Shown: positions 15,292 to 24,911, counted from the first letter of the stretch. The stretch: 57,642 bases of DNA from Faucicola sp041855445 (GCA_041855445.1 JBHAEG010000017.1:1-57642), one strand, 5' to 3'. Numbers and translations: made by a program. The notes: generated by a model not told the origin, from the sequence alone.

Positions 15292-18200
15292 TTATTCGTC
15301 AGAGATTACATCACTGTTGGGTTTTTTAGTAATAACCACTGCATTCTCTACTTTTTTACTGGTACGAGTTTTACCTTTGCTATTATTCTTCTCTGTCGGC
15401 TTGACTTTACGAGTACGAGTTTTTGGCAACTTTGGCGAAGCCAATGTTAAAACCATAGGTGAAGATAGTTGCATTTGCTCTGCCACACTTTCAATCATGT
15501 TTTTATAACTGGCAGGTGTGGTTTTTGGTTTGTTCACACTGTCTTGACTATGGTTTTCTTGTACCAGCTCTGGACGATTATCATCTTGAACTTTCTCTGC
15601 GATTTCAGGCTGATACGCCGTTATAACGTTTGGGCTTTCATCTTCATCGCTTGTTTTCGTTACAATTTCATCATATTTTTCAACAACATCAACGCTACTG
15701 ATTTGTAATTGCTGATAGGCTTGTAAGTAGGCAGAAACAAGTTTTCCTTGCATAATTAATGCTAAACCCTGTTCACCAAGTTGTTGTACAATCCATTCAC
15801 CTACCGAATTTTTAGCGAATGTTTTTGCATGATTTTCAGTAGGTTGGCTGTGTGTCATCACTGATGGTTGCTCACTAATGACTAATAGTTGATGAATAAC
15901 TTGTTCATCATTTAGCGATTTATCAGTGCTAACACTTTCCACTATTTGCCCTCTAGGGTCATTAGTTGCCCGTTTAGTGGGCGGTGTTGGTTCACACTCG
16001 GTTTTTCCTGCGTCTGTGTGATGATGATTAACTGGTGAAATCATACTATGATAATTTTCCAGTGTTTCTTTACTTAATCTTTGATAACCATAGTTTTTAA
16101 AATAACTATTAAATTCTTGATTATCAGTAGTTGCTGTTTCATTTGGCGTTGGGCTGGTATTCATCGCCTGTTGTTGAAAAATAGCCATGGCTTGAATAAA
16201 ACTATTCACTATGCCATTATCATTCATTGACTGATGAGCATTTGGCAAATATTGTTGAATAAACTGCCCAACTGTACCCGTAATTTTCGGTAAAGCTGTT
16301 GGTTTTAATTCAATCATATTTTGCTGTTTTCGTTGCTCACTAAATTGTTTATAAACCTCTCGTGGATCATTGCTTGCTCGTCCAAATCGCTGAGAAGTTG
16401 GCAATGTATTTTCAACAATATCAAACGTTTGCGTTTGTTCTGCTAAGCTAGTATCAGTAACAGCTTTCTCTGAAATAGTATCTTTTATTTCTGTAATAAT
16501 TTCAGGATTTTCTTGCGGTTGTGTCACAGGATTTTCAATTGCGATTTTAATCGTTGTTGTCGGCTTTTCTACAACATTATCAACCACTCGAATATTATCA
16601 ATCACTTGACTTGAATATTCTATTTTATCAATATCAACGTTTTTCACCGCTTGAGCAATTGATTTGCTATTATCCAGCGATAACTGAACGGTATCAAGCG
16701 ATATTGCTTGATTATTGATTGGATAAATTTTCAAATTTACATGATTAGGATTTTCTAATGTCGGCTCTTTTTCACTCGTGGTGATTGCCTGATGATTATC
16801 CACTATCATTGGAACTAATACAGGTTCTTCAATCATAGGCATCGGCTTTGGCTTTTCAACAACCATTGGCACAGTGTCAATAACCATTGGTAAATTGTCA
16901 ATGTGCTCTTCTAATACCAAAGTTGGTCTACGTTCTTTTTCACCTCGACTTTCTCGTTTACTATTGGCTTCACGTTTTGGAAAAATATCAACTCTAGGCT
17001 GAGGTTGATTTTCTACTTGAGCTTGAGGCTGTTGGGTGTTATTTTCTTGCTCATCACGTTTATTTTTACCTTTTTTTGTTTTGGTTTTTCGCAAATTACG
17101 TTTTGCTTTTCGTTCTTCATTATTGTTTAAAGATAAGAAATTATCTTCCTCGTCTTCATTATCTTCAATCATTGATGCAGGCATTGCTGGCGGTGTTGGC
17201 TGTGGTATGACATTTAACTGACCATGTACGCCTAGACTGGTTGCTCCTGTATTCACAATGCTTTCAATAGCAGCAGCCACGTCCTGACTACTTACTTGAT
17301 TAACTACACTTGCCTGAGGCGTTGGAGCAAACAGATTTGACAACCAAGCAACGGTTGAAGCCTGTGAGTTAGCAACAGCTGGTTGAGGTTTTGACTGAGC
17401 AACCCGACTATTATGCGGTTTTTGAGTGGTAGTTTGTTGATTTGCTTCGATGATTTCATGTTCAGTATGCCAATTTGCATCATAACCACGTTCTTTATGC
17501 TCTAGCTGTTCACTGGCACTAACTCGTTCATAACTTGATGGAGCAAATCCTTCTGCATTATAAGTAATGTTAAAATTTGGCGACTCTAAATGAGCGTGTG
17601 GTAAAATAGTGATGCGTGTGCCACTATCTTGTTCTAAATACACCAACGTATCTCGTTTTTCATTTAATAAAAATGCTGCAATTTCAGTTGGTACTTCAAC
17701 TTGTAACTCACCATGACGCTCTTGCAATGCTCGTTGTTCGACTTGACGCATGATTGACAATGCCAACGAACGCCAATCTCGAATAATACCATTGCCATGA
17801 CAACGTGGACAAATATAACCTGTCGCCTCTTCCAATGATGGGCGTAGTCGCTGACGACTCATTTCTAATAGTCCAAATCGTGAAATCTCCGCAAACTGAA
17901 TTCTTGCACGGTCTGTTTTCGTGGCTTCTTTCATGCGATTTTCGACTTGTTTTTGATGCTCTTCACTAGACATATCAATAAAATCAATCACAATTAAGCC
18001 ACCAATATCACGCAAACGTAACTGACGGGCAATTTCATCGGCTGCTTCTAAATTAGTATGAAATGCCGTTTCACTCACATCAGAACCTTTGGTAGATTTT
18101 GCCGAGTTAATATCAATAGAAACAAGGGCTTCCGTCTGGTCAATCACGATTGAACCACCTGACGGCAAACGCACTTCACGTTGATAAGCTGTTTCAATTT

Positions 18201-19011
18201 GTTTTTCAATACCAAATCTTGAAAAAATAGGGTCAATATCCGTATATTTGCGTAATTTTTTCGCCTGTTGAGGCATCATCGTTTCAATAAAATTTGACGC
18301 TTCATTGTAGGCATTTTCATTATCAATCCAGACCTCTACAATATCATCACGCAAATAATCACGCATTGCCCGAGTTACCACGCCTGCCTCTTGATGTACC
18401 AAGCGAGGTGATGGAAAATTTTTGTTTTGATATTGAATATTTTTCCAAATACCCAACAAATGGTCTAAATCATGTTGTAACTCTTCTAACGATTTGCCAA
18501 TACCTGCCGTACGGACAATAACGCTCATACCTTTAGGCAAGGTTAAATCAGCTAAAATTTGTTTCATCTCATCACGAGTTTTACCTGATATTTGTCTAGA
18601 AATCCCACCGCCTTTTGGATTATTTGGCATCAATACTAAATATCGACCAGCCAAAGAAATAAATGTTGATAATGCCGCCCCTTTATTGCCCCGTTCCTCT
18701 TTTTCAATTTGAATAATTAACTCTGTGCCTTCCTTAATAACCTGTTTAATATTACTAATATATCTCGGGTCACCTGATAGATATTCTGGAGCGATTTCAC
18801 GAATTGGTAAAAATCCTTGACGTTGTGAGCCATATTCTACAAATACTGCTTCCAATGAAGGCTCAACACGGGTAACATGACCTTTATAAATATTAGACTT
18901 TTTTTGCTCTCGAGTGCGGTTTTCCAAATCAAAATCATACAGATGATTGCCATTACATAAGGCAACACGAATTTCCTCGGCGTGGGTGGCATTGATTAAA
19001 ATACGTTTCAT
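15292..19011 (-). CDS. rne: Ribonuclease E
   Basis: RNase E is the main endoribonuclease for mRNA decay and rRNA/tRNA processing and the scaffold of the degradosome. The N-terminal half (about residues 1-520) is typical: opening MKRILINATHAEEIRVAL, S1 domain, 5'-sensor and RNase H-like regions, catalytic Asp residues in SIDINSAKSTKG and IVIDFIDM, and the zinc-link CPRCHGNG at about residue 400. The rest, over 700 residues, is low-complexity: a basic KRNLRKTKTKKGKNKR patch (RNA binding), long Pro/Val/Glu-rich stretches and a basic Lys/Arg tail. At 1239 residues it is longer than the E. coli enzyme (1061). A 635-base leader precedes it. Confidence 0.97.
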   Translation of the reverse strand: MKRILINATHAEEIRVALCNGNHLYDFDLENRTREQKKSNIYKGHVTRVEPSLEAVFVEYGSQRQGFLPIREIAPEYLSGDPRYISNIKQVIKEGTELIIQIEKEERGNKGAALSTFISLAGRYLVLMPNNPKGGGISRQISGKTRDEMKQILADLTLPKGMSVIVRTAGIGKSLEELQHDLDHLLGIWKNIQYQNKNFPSPRLVHQEAGVVTRAMRDYLRDDIVEVWIDNENAYNEASNFIETMMPQQAKKLRKYTDIDPIFSRFGIEKQIETAYQREVRLPSGGSIVIDQTEALVSIDINSAKSTKGSDVSETAFHTNLEAADEIARQLRLRDIGGLIVIDFIDMSSEEHQKQVENRMKEATKTDRARIQFAEISRFGLLEMSRQRLRPSLEEATGYICPRCHGNGIIRDWRSLALSIMRQVEQRALQERHGELQVEVPTEIAAFLLNEKRDTLVYLEQDSGTRITILPHAHLESPNFNITYNAEGFAPSSYERVSASEQLEHKERGYDANWHTEHEIIEANQQTTTQKPHNSRVAQSKPQPAVANSQASTVAWLSNLFAPTPQASVVNQVSSQDVAAAIESIVNTGATSLGVHGQLNVIPQPTPPAMPASMIEDNEDEEDNFLSLNNNEERKAKRNLRKTKTKKGKNKRDEQENNTQQPQAQVENQPQPRVDIFPKREANSKRESRGEKERRPTLVLEEHIDNLPMVIDTVPMVVEKPKPMPMIEEPVLVPMIVDNHQAITTSEKEPTLENPNHVNLKIYPINNQAISLDTVQLSLDNSKSIAQAVKNVDIDKIEYSSQVIDNIRVVDNVVEKPTTTIKIAIENPVTQPQENPEIITEIKDTISEKAVTDTSLAEQTQTFDIVENTLPTSQRFGRASNDPREVYKQFSEQRKQQNMIELKPTALPKITGTVGQFIQQYLPNAHQSMNDNGIVNSFIQAMAIFQQQAMNTSPTPNETATTDNQEFNSYFKNYGYQRLSKETLENYHSMISPVNHHHTDAGKTECEPTPPTKRATNDPRGQIVESVSTDKSLNDEQVIHQLLVISEQPSVMTHSQPTENHAKTFAKNSVGEWIVQQLGEQGLALIMQGKLVSAYLQAYQQLQISSVDVVEKYDEIVTKTSDEDESPNVITAYQPEIAEKVQDDNRPELVQENHSQDSVNKPKTTPASYKNMIESVAEQMQLSSPMVLTLASPKLPKTRTRKVKPTEKNNSKGKTRTSKKVENAVVITKKPNSDVISDE

Positions 19012-19646
19012 GCGTTTTCTCCTAACACATCAAGTATTTTAAAGACATTGCATATTTTACTGATATAATGGGTAATTCTAAAATTTTTTGTTTATTTAAC
19101 ATATATTTACTGGTAATATATCCAACATATGCGATTTTATATATGCTAAATAAATCATTTATGTACATTTACGACAGTGTACACCTGCCCGCTCACTTAC
19201 AAATTAGTAAGTAAGGTATTATTAACGATAAGTCTTACTAAATCGGCACGTTTTTTGCAACATTTACGATAAAGTAAATATGACTTTATGCGGGTAAAGT
19301 CATAGTAAAATGAAAAACTTATCATGTTTTTCTCTAATAGACTTGTTTAACTGTATCAGTAGCATACCTTAGGTAGTCACTCTAAGATATTAATTTTAAC
19401 GATGTTTGCAAATGTCTTTAATCTACTTCATGCTAATACTGGGTTGTTCACTAATGGTTTCTCAACGATGGTATTGGCATCGATTGAGAAATGGCGATAA
19501 TTGACCAATTATCAAAAAATGATGATAATAAGAAAAACTTAATAATCATCAGAAAATTCTTTCTTACAGACAAGTTTAATATCATAGCGATAAACTTGCT
19601 AACCTGATAAACTATAGCAAATATTTGCTAAAGTGGCTATCAAAAA
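19012..19646. promoter_or_regulatory. Long intergenic region: rne leader and rluC upstream region
   Basis: These 635 bases separate the divergent rne and rluC genes. They hold two clear hairpins: TGACTTTA-TGCGGG-TAAAGTCA (19281-19302, perfect 8-bp stem) and TTTCTCAA-c-GATG / CATC-ga-TTGAGAAA (19458-19491). RNase E autoregulates through hairpins in its mRNA leader in E. coli; a similar role here is inference. A 30-codon frame (19412-19504, plus) with a hydrophobic start (MSLIYFMLILGCSLMV) overlaps the second hairpin but has no clear ribosome site. Confidence 0.5.
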
Positions 19647-20648
19647 ATGACTAATCTGTCGCAAAAGTCGGAAACACGGAAAAAAACCAATCCTATTTTT
19701 ATTCAATCCGCCGATGATGAAATTCAAAATTTTAATCAAGTCAATTATTTGCAGGTAACACGCCGACAACATGAGCAACGCATCGATAATTTTTTGTTAG
19801 CTCGGCTAAAAGGTCTGCCTCGTTCACATATTTACCAAATGATACGCAGTGATGAAATTCGTATTAATAAAAAACGTTGTAAACCTCATGATAAATTACA
19901 ACGAGGCGATATTGTACGCATTGCTCCTGTTAAACTAGCCAGTAAACAAAAACCGATTATTAGTACTGAGTTTTCTCAAGGGTTATTATCCCGAATTATC
20001 TATGAAGATGAAGGACTTATCGTGTTAAATAAGCCTGCAGGCATGGCGGTACATGGCGGTAGTGGTGAGGCGTTTGGTGTGATTGAAGCCATTCGAGAAG
20101 CAACAGGCAAAAAATATTTAGAGCTAGTGCATCGTATTGATAAAGACACATCTGGGCTATTGATGATTGCGAAAAAACGTTCAACTCTCAAACAATTACA
20201 AGAGTATTTACGAGAAAAAACCATTCAAAAAACCTATTTATGTGTTGTCAAAGGTTGGCTAAATCCTGAAAGTCAAATAATTAATCAACCTTTATTGCGT
20301 TATACCTTAGAAAATGGCGAAAGACGAGTAAAAGTTGATAAAAAAAATCCAGACAGTAAGGCTAGTCAAACGTTAATTCAGCTAAAAAACAAATTTATTT
20401 TTAATCAACAAAAAGTTAGTCTGGTTGAAGCAAAACCCCTAACTGGACGCACCCATCAAATCCGTGTACATATGGCGTATATTCAGCACCCGTTACTTGG
20501 TGATGATAAATATCATATTCATGACACTTCAGCAGTAAGACGCTTATGTTTACACGCTTGGCGATTAGAAATCCCAGATTACCCACCAATTATCGCCCCT
20601 TTGCCTGAGGACATGGCAGAAATTTTACCAAAAGATAGTAATATTTAA
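19647..20648 (+). CDS. rluC: 23S rRNA pseudouridine synthase, RluC type
   Basis: This enzyme isomerises specific uridines of 23S rRNA to pseudouridine. The 333 residues show an N-terminal S4 RNA-binding domain (about 40-105, RIDNFLLARLKGLPRSHIYQ) and a RluA-type catalytic domain with the active-site Asp in HRIDKDTSGLL, followed by the conserved GRTHQIRVH. An rluC gene divergent from rne is the common gammaproteobacterial arrangement and supports RluC rather than RluD. The next gene follows after 13 bases. Confidence 0.93.
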   Translation: MTNLSQKSETRKKTNPIFIQSADDEIQNFNQVNYLQVTRRQHEQRIDNFLLARLKGLPRSHIYQMIRSDEIRINKKRCKPHDKLQRGDIVRIAPVKLASKQKPIISTEFSQGLLSRIIYEDEGLIVLNKPAGMAVHGGSGEAFGVIEAIREATGKKYLELVHRIDKDTSGLLMIAKKRSTLKQLQEYLREKTIQKTYLCVVKGWLNPESQIINQPLLRYTLENGERRVKVDKKNPDSKASQTLIQLKNKFIFNQQKVSLVEAKPLTGRTHQIRVHMAYIQHPLLGDDKYHIHDTSAVRRLCLHAWRLEIPDYPPIIAPLPEDMAEILPKDSNI

Positions 20649-20661
20649 TTTAGGAAAATTT

Positions 20662-21336
20662 ATGAATAACTTACATGATAAATCCTTAATTATTTTTGAT
20701 TGGGACGGTACATTGATGAATTCAGTGGATTTAATCGTCAAAGCAATGCAGTCTTCAGCGACCGCTCAAGGATTACACATCGATGAATGTTCAATAAAAT
20801 CAATTATTGGTTTGAGTTTAATTAATGCTATTCATCAGCTTTTTCCTAATAATCCTGAAAAACATGAAGCGATTATTCAAGGTTATGCAGACTTTTACAT
20901 TGCCAATGATATGACCACCCAATTATTTTTTGGCATCGATGATTTATTAGAAAAATTAAAAAATCAAGGCAAGTTATTAGCAGTTGCTACAGGTAAAAAA
21001 CGAGTAGGTTTAGAACGGGTTTTGGCAAGTTCACAAACAAAACATTATTTTACTATTAGTCGATGTGCTGATGAAGCAGGTTCAAAACCTGACCCACAAA
21101 TGCTAAAAGATATTTTAGTAGCAACAAACAAGCAAGTTACAGATGCTGTGTTTATCGGTGATAGTATTTATGATATTCAGATGGCAAATGCTATTGGCAT
21201 GGATAGCATTGCTGTGAATTATGGCTGTGAAAAAGCAGAAGTTTTGGCCAAACAAAACCCAACTTATCAAGTCAATAGTGTTCAAGATTTGACAAAATTA
21301 TTGATAGCTGACGTAAAAGCAGAAAAGTTTGAATAA
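20662..21336 (+). CDS. HAD-superfamily phosphatase (Gph-like)
   Basis: This 224-residue HAD hydrolase has all four motifs: FDWDGTLMNS (nucleophile Asp and acid Asp, residues about 13-22), ATGKKR (Thr region of motif II), a Lys in GSKPDP (motif III) and FIGDSIYDIQMA (motif IV). An inserted helical cap follows motif I. It is of the phosphoglycolate phosphatase/PGMB type and commonly sits after rluC, as here (13-base gap, AGGA ribosome site). The natural substrate cannot be read from sequence. Confidence 0.88.
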   Translation: MNNLHDKSLIIFDWDGTLMNSVDLIVKAMQSSATAQGLHIDECSIKSIIGLSLINAIHQLFPNNPEKHEAIIQGYADFYIANDMTTQLFFGIDDLLEKLKNQGKLLAVATGKKRVGLERVLASSQTKHYFTISRCADEAGSKPDPQMLKDILVATNKQVTDAVFIGDSIYDIQMANAIGMDSIAVNYGCEKAEVLAKQNPTYQVNSVQDLTKLLIADVKAEKFE

Positions 21337-21339
21337 ATA

Positions 21340-21348
21340 TGCTATCAT
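21340..21348 (+). promoter_or_regulatory. Extended -10 element before enolase
   Basis: TGCTATCAT overlaps the start of the gap between the HAD gene and eno, 43 bp before the eno ATG. No matching -35 is evident. Confidence 0.4.
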
Positions 21349-21391
21349 GATGCAACAAATTTTTTTAGGTTAAACAGAAAGGAACGCCACA

Positions 21392-22717
21392 ATGTACGCA
21401 GAAGAGACGACTAACAACGTACAAATTAAAGATATTATTGCCCGTGAAATTTTAGACTCTCGTGGAAACCCAACCATTGAGGCAGACGTTATTTTAGCAG
21501 ATGGCACAATTGGGCGTGCTGCTGCACCAAGTGGAGCTTCGACTGGTTCTCGTGAGGCGTTAGAATTGCGTGATGGCGATAAAAACCGCTATTTGGGTAA
21601 AGGTGTAAAAAAAGCAGTCGCCAATGTTAATAGCGAAATTCGTCAGTCATTAATGGATATGGACGTTACCGCTCAACAAGCCATCGACAATAAGTTAATT
21701 GAATTAGATGGTACAGAAAACAAAGAAAAATTAGGAGCAAATGCAACATTGGCGGTTTCTTTGGCAGTCGCTCGGGCAGGTGCATTAGCTCAAAAATTAC
21801 CTTTACATCAATATATTGCTAACTTGCGTGGACAAACGTCATTATCTATGCCAGTACCAATGATGAATATTTTAAATGGTGGGGCTCATGCTGATAATAC
21901 GGTTGATATTCAAGAGTTCATGATTGAACCTGTGAATTTTACCAGCTTTTCAGAAGCGTTACGAGCTGGTGCTGAAGTATTTCATAGCCTAAAATCTGTA
22001 TTAAAAAAACAAGGTTTAAATACGGCAGTTGGTGATGAAGGTGGTTTTGCTCCAAATTTACGTTCAAATGAAGAAGCTATCACTGTCATTATGCAAGCAA
22101 TCGAACAAGCAGGTTATCAAGCGGGTAAAGATATTTATTTAGCGTTAGACTGTGCCTCAAGTGAATTTTATAAAAATGGTCAATATGTATTGGCTGGTGA
22201 GGGTAATAAAGCCTTTACTTCTGAAGGATTTGCAGATTATTTAGCAGGTTTAGTGAGCCAATACCCAATTATTTCTATCGAAGATGGTTTAGATGAATCA
22301 GACTGGGAAGGTTGGGCATATCTTACTCAAAAACTTGGTAAAACGGTTCAATTAGTTGGCGATGACTTATTTGTCACTAATCCTAAAATTTTACAAGAAG
22401 GCATTAATAAGCATATTGGTAATGCAATTTTAATTAAATTTAATCAAATTGGTACACTTAGCGAAACTTTAGACGCAATTTATCTTGCAAAACAAAATGG
22501 TTATGCCACTGTAATATCGCATCGCTCAGGTGAAACAGAAGATAGTACGATTGCAGATTTAGCTGTAGGCACAGCAGCTGGACAAATCAAAACTGGCTCA
22601 TTATGCCGTTCAGACCGTGTGGCAAAATATAACCAGTTATTGCGTATCGAACAAATGGTGACCGCAAGTTATCGTGGTGCAGAAGAATTTATTGGCTTAC
22701 GCAATCCAAAAGCCTAA
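21392..22717 (+). CDS. eno: Enolase
   Basis: Enolase interconverts 2-phosphoglycerate and phosphoenolpyruvate in glycolysis and is often part of the degradosome. The 441 residues contain the family stretches ARILDSRGNPTIE-like opening (AREILDSRGNPTIE), GASTGSREA, MPVPMMNILNGGAHADN, VGDEGGFAPN, SIEDGLDESDWEGW, LVGDDLFVTNP, the catalytic Lys in ILIKFNQIGT and the signature SHRSGETEDSTIADL. An AAGGA ribosome site precedes the ATG. It leads a likely eno-ftsB-ispD transcription group, though a terminator-like hairpin lies after it. Confidence 0.98.
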   Translation: MYAEETTNNVQIKDIIAREILDSRGNPTIEADVILADGTIGRAAAPSGASTGSREALELRDGDKNRYLGKGVKKAVANVNSEIRQSLMDMDVTAQQAIDNKLIELDGTENKEKLGANATLAVSLAVARAGALAQKLPLHQYIANLRGQTSLSMPVPMMNILNGGAHADNTVDIQEFMIEPVNFTSFSEALRAGAEVFHSLKSVLKKQGLNTAVGDEGGFAPNLRSNEEAITVIMQAIEQAGYQAGKDIYLALDCASSEFYKNGQYVLAGEGNKAFTSEGFADYLAGLVSQYPIISIEDGLDESDWEGWAYLTQKLGKTVQLVGDDLFVTNPKILQEGINKHIGNAILIKFNQIGTLSETLDAIYLAKQNGYATVISHRSGETEDSTIADLAVGTAAGQIKTGSLCRSDRVAKYNQLLRIEQMVTASYRGAEEFIGLRNPKA

Positions 22718-22743
22718 TCACTGCTATCATACCATCAAAATCT

Positions 22744-22786
22744 AAAACCCTAACATATGCCCAAATCATAGGCAAGTTGGGGTTTT
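22744..22786 (+). terminator. Terminator-like hairpin after eno
   Basis: AAAACCCTAAC and GTTGGGGTTTT can pair around a loop of about 21 nt, followed by T-rich sequence. Confidence 0.55.
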
Positions 22787-22808
22787 ATCGTTATTTTTAA
22801 GGACATCA

Positions 22809-23171
22809 ATGAAAATAAATAAATATTTTCGACGTATCGTCATGATAATACTTACATTAATTGTCATTGTTGGATTACAATACCAATATCGATTTGGCGA
22901 AAATGGCTATAATCATGATGTTGAGCTAAAAAAACAAATTGACGAACAAAAACAAAGAAACGAACAGCAACTACAAGCCAATCAAGCACTATCAGCAGGC
23001 GTGATTGACTTAAAAACAGGGCTAGAAGCCACTGAAGAACATGCACGAGTTGATTTAGGATTAATCAAAACAGATGAAACATTTTTGCAAATGTCCACCA
23101 CAACAGACAATAGCAAAAAAAAATCTAAAGTTATTCACAACCCTAATGATGCAATCGAACCTATTGAATAG
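22809..23171 (+). CDS. ftsB: Cell division protein FtsB
   Basis: FtsB is a bitopic inner-membrane divisome protein that forms a complex with FtsL and FtsQ. The 120 residues have a short cytoplasmic start, one membrane helix (about 11-23, VMIILTLIVIVGL), the conserved RFGENGY just after it, then a heptad coiled coil (VELKKQIDEQKQRNEQQLQA) and the typical ARVDLGLIKTDETF stretch. The tail (about 95-120) is polar and longer than in E. coli FtsB (103 residues). Position between eno and ispD is the standard one. Confidence 0.93.
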   Translation: MKINKYFRRIVMIILTLIVIVGLQYQYRFGENGYNHDVELKKQIDEQKQRNEQQLQANQALSAGVIDLKTGLEATEEHARVDLGLIKTDETFLQMSTTTDNSKKKSKVIHNPNDAIEPIE

Positions 23172-23202
23172 CATCAGTAAAATATTGAAGATATAAAGCA
23201 CA

Positions 23203-23892
23203 ATGAAAATTCATACAATTGTTGTATCAGCAGGCTCAGGTAAACGCTTTGGTAGCCAAAAACCTAAACAATATCAAATCATTCATAACAAAACGATATT
23301 ACAACATAGTATTTTTGCGTTAAGCCAAGTTTCGCAATTGTCAGATTGTTATCTAGTGGTTTCTGCCAATGATGATTTTGCAAAAACTCTGGATTTTGCA
23401 ATGCCTATTCATTGGGTAATTGGCGGAAAAGAACGTATGAATTCTGTATTTCATGGCGTTGAGGCAATTTGGCATTCAAAGCATCGTCAGTCAAATGATT
23501 GGGTTCTCATTCATGACGCAGGTCGCCCATGTGTTAATCCCGTTGATATTGAAAAGTTAATTACACAAGTGCAACAACACCCTGCTGGCGGAATTTTAGC
23601 AGTGCCTGTACGAGATACAGTAAAACAAAGTTTATCAACAACTCATGGATTACTCTCAAATGCTACTTTAGACCGTAATCAGCTTTGGCTTGCTCAAACT
23701 CCACAAATTTTTCCTTTAGAAAAACTATATCATTATTTACAACAAGCCATTGAACAACATATTCCATTTACTGATGAGGCAAGCTTATTTGAGCACTTTG
23801 GGGAAAAGCCATTATTGGTGGAGGGCAGTCATACCAATATTAAATTAACATATCCTGAAGATTTATTATTTGTCGAGATGTTTTTACGATAA
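23203..23892 (+). CDS. ispD: 2-C-methyl-D-erythritol 4-phosphate cytidylyltransferase
   Basis: IspD makes CDP-methylerythritol in the MEP route to isoprenoids. The 229 residues show the nucleotide-binding loop VVSAGSGKRFGSQKPKQY, the conserved IHDAGRPCV, an AVPVRDTVK stretch and the TDEASLFE motif. The opening loop is SAGSGKRFG, in place of the more usual PAAGxGxRMG. It follows ftsB by 31 bases and probably shares its transcript. IspF, often the next gene, is not here. Confidence 0.94.
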   Translation: MKIHTIVVSAGSGKRFGSQKPKQYQIIHNKTILQHSIFALSQVSQLSDCYLVVSANDDFAKTLDFAMPIHWVIGGKERMNSVFHGVEAIWHSKHRQSNDWVLIHDAGRPCVNPVDIEKLITQVQQHPAGGILAVPVRDTVKQSLSTTHGLLSNATLDRNQLWLAQTPQIFPLEKLYHYLQQAIEQHIPFTDEASLFEHFGEKPLLVEGSHTNIKLTYPEDLLFVEMFLR

Positions 23893-23950
23893 TTGTCAAT
23901 ATCTTGATTAAAAATGTTTTGATTAAAGATGACTTTTATTGGCACAAACA

Positions 23951-23981
23951 AAAAAATCACCATACATAATAGGTGATTTTT
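23951..23981. terminator. Bidirectional terminator between ispD and tRNA-Glu
   Basis: AAAAATCACC and GGTGATTTTT pair around a 10-nt loop; it can serve ispD (plus) and the tRNA (minus). Confidence 0.8.
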
Positions 23982-23987
23982 AAATAT

Positions 23988-24063
23988 TGGCGTCCCTACG
24001 GGGATTCGAACCCCGGTTACCGCCGTGAAAGGGCGATGTCCTAGGCCTCTAGACGATAGGGAC
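23988..24063 (-). tRNA. tRNA-Glu (anticodon TTC)
   Basis: On the minus strand a 76-base tRNA starts GTCCCTATCGTCTAGAGG and ends TAGGGACGCCA, so CCA is encoded. The acceptor stem GTCCCTA/TAGGGAC is perfect, the anticodon loop is CTTTCAC with TTC (plus bases 24027-24029), and the T arm contains GGTTCGAATCC. Confidence 0.97.
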
Positions 24064-24084
24064 ACATCATTTGAGGTGATGCGT

Positions 24085-24113
24085 ATATTAAAGGATTTGT
24101 TTATCGCTGTCAA
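24085..24113 (-). promoter_or_regulatory. Promoter of tRNA-Glu
   Basis: On the minus strand TTGACA and TAATAT are separated by exactly 17 bp, ending 21 bp before the mature tRNA. The perfect -35 and near-perfect -10 fit a strong stable-RNA promoter. Confidence 0.8.
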
Positions 24114-24131
24114 GCATTTATTTTTATTTTT

Positions 24132-24479
24132 TTAAAATAAACCATAAATCACTGTCACTACAAATGCAATTATCGCGATACTATAAAAAAATAATCGTAC
24201 ACCGTTGCCAACATGAAAATGAATGTCATGTAAAATATAATAAAAACGATGAACACCATGCCAAACTAAAGTAAAAATTAATCCTGCTAACAGTAAATAA
24301 ATCACAGGGTGTGCAATAAATTGATGCACTGATTGATAAAATTTATCCGCATCGCCTAAAACCCCCATTGGCAATAGCAAACAAATCACTATCACTAATG
24401 GTGCTAATACCAATGATGCGATTGTACCACCCACCGAAAAAATACCCCAATACATTGGCTTTAAATGCTTTTCACTCAT
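24132..24479 (-). CDS. frdD: Fumarate reductase membrane anchor subunit D
   Basis: This 115-residue hydrophobic protein has three membrane helices (about 12-38, 57-80 and 94-115). A SEKHLKPMYWGIFSVGG opening and H-F-Y-IL-DIH-H stretch match FrdD of quinol:fumarate reductase. It is the last of four minus-strand frd genes and helps anchor FrdAB to the inner membrane and form the quinol site. The second of two adjacent ATGs (24479) is preferred, 5 bases after AGGTG. Confidence 0.88.
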   Translation of the reverse strand: MSEKHLKPMYWGIFSVGGTIASLVLAPLVIVICLLLPMGVLGDADKFYQSVHQFIAHPVIYLLLAGLIFTLVWHGVHRFYYILHDIHFHVGNGVRLFFYSIAIIAFVVTVIYGLF

Positions 24480-24506
24480 CATCTCACCTATAATGTCTTT
24501 TTGTTT

Positions 24507-24911
24507 TTATGAAAAATAAACCACTAAACCAATTAGTATCACTAATATACCAACTAATGTTGCCCAACTTCCACCAATTAACAAACCGTCAGGCACAAAT
24601 TTTTCGCCTTGTTGTATACGAATAGCTTTTGGCATCGCTGAAAACCATGTGGCACTATTGTATAAACTTGCAATAATAACAATTAAATGAAAAACTATCA
24701 TCAATGGCTGAGTTTGAAAAGTTATCCATTGTTGCCATTGTGGTAATTCTTTTGCCAAACTTGCCAGCCCCCAAAATAAATTCATGGCTTCAAGTGCTAC
24801 AGGAATAGCTGTTAGTTCTCGAAGCATATACAGACTAAAAAAACGATTTTGGCGATACCAGTTAGCAGGCTGTTGTTTAATATAGGGTTTTCTTGTGGTT
24901 GTTGAATTCAT
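24507..24911 (-). CDS. frdC: Fumarate reductase membrane anchor subunit C
   Basis: This 134-residue anchor has three membrane helices and the FrdC hallmarks RKPYIKQQPANWYRQN followed by FFSLYMLRELTAIPVALEAM. The start at 24911 (MNSTTTRKPYI) is chosen because a strong GGAGGGG lies just upstream and the length matches E. coli FrdC (131 residues); a longer frame from 24953 exists. It carries no visible haem-binding histidine pattern, as in the haem-free E. coli type QFR. Confidence 0.9.
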   Translation of the reverse strand: MNSTTTRKPYIKQQPANWYRQNRFFSLYMLRELTAIPVALEAMNLFWGLASLAKELPQWQQWITFQTQPLMIVFHLIVIIASLYNSATWFSAMPKAIRIQQGEKFVPDGLLIGGSWATLVGILVILIGLVVYFS

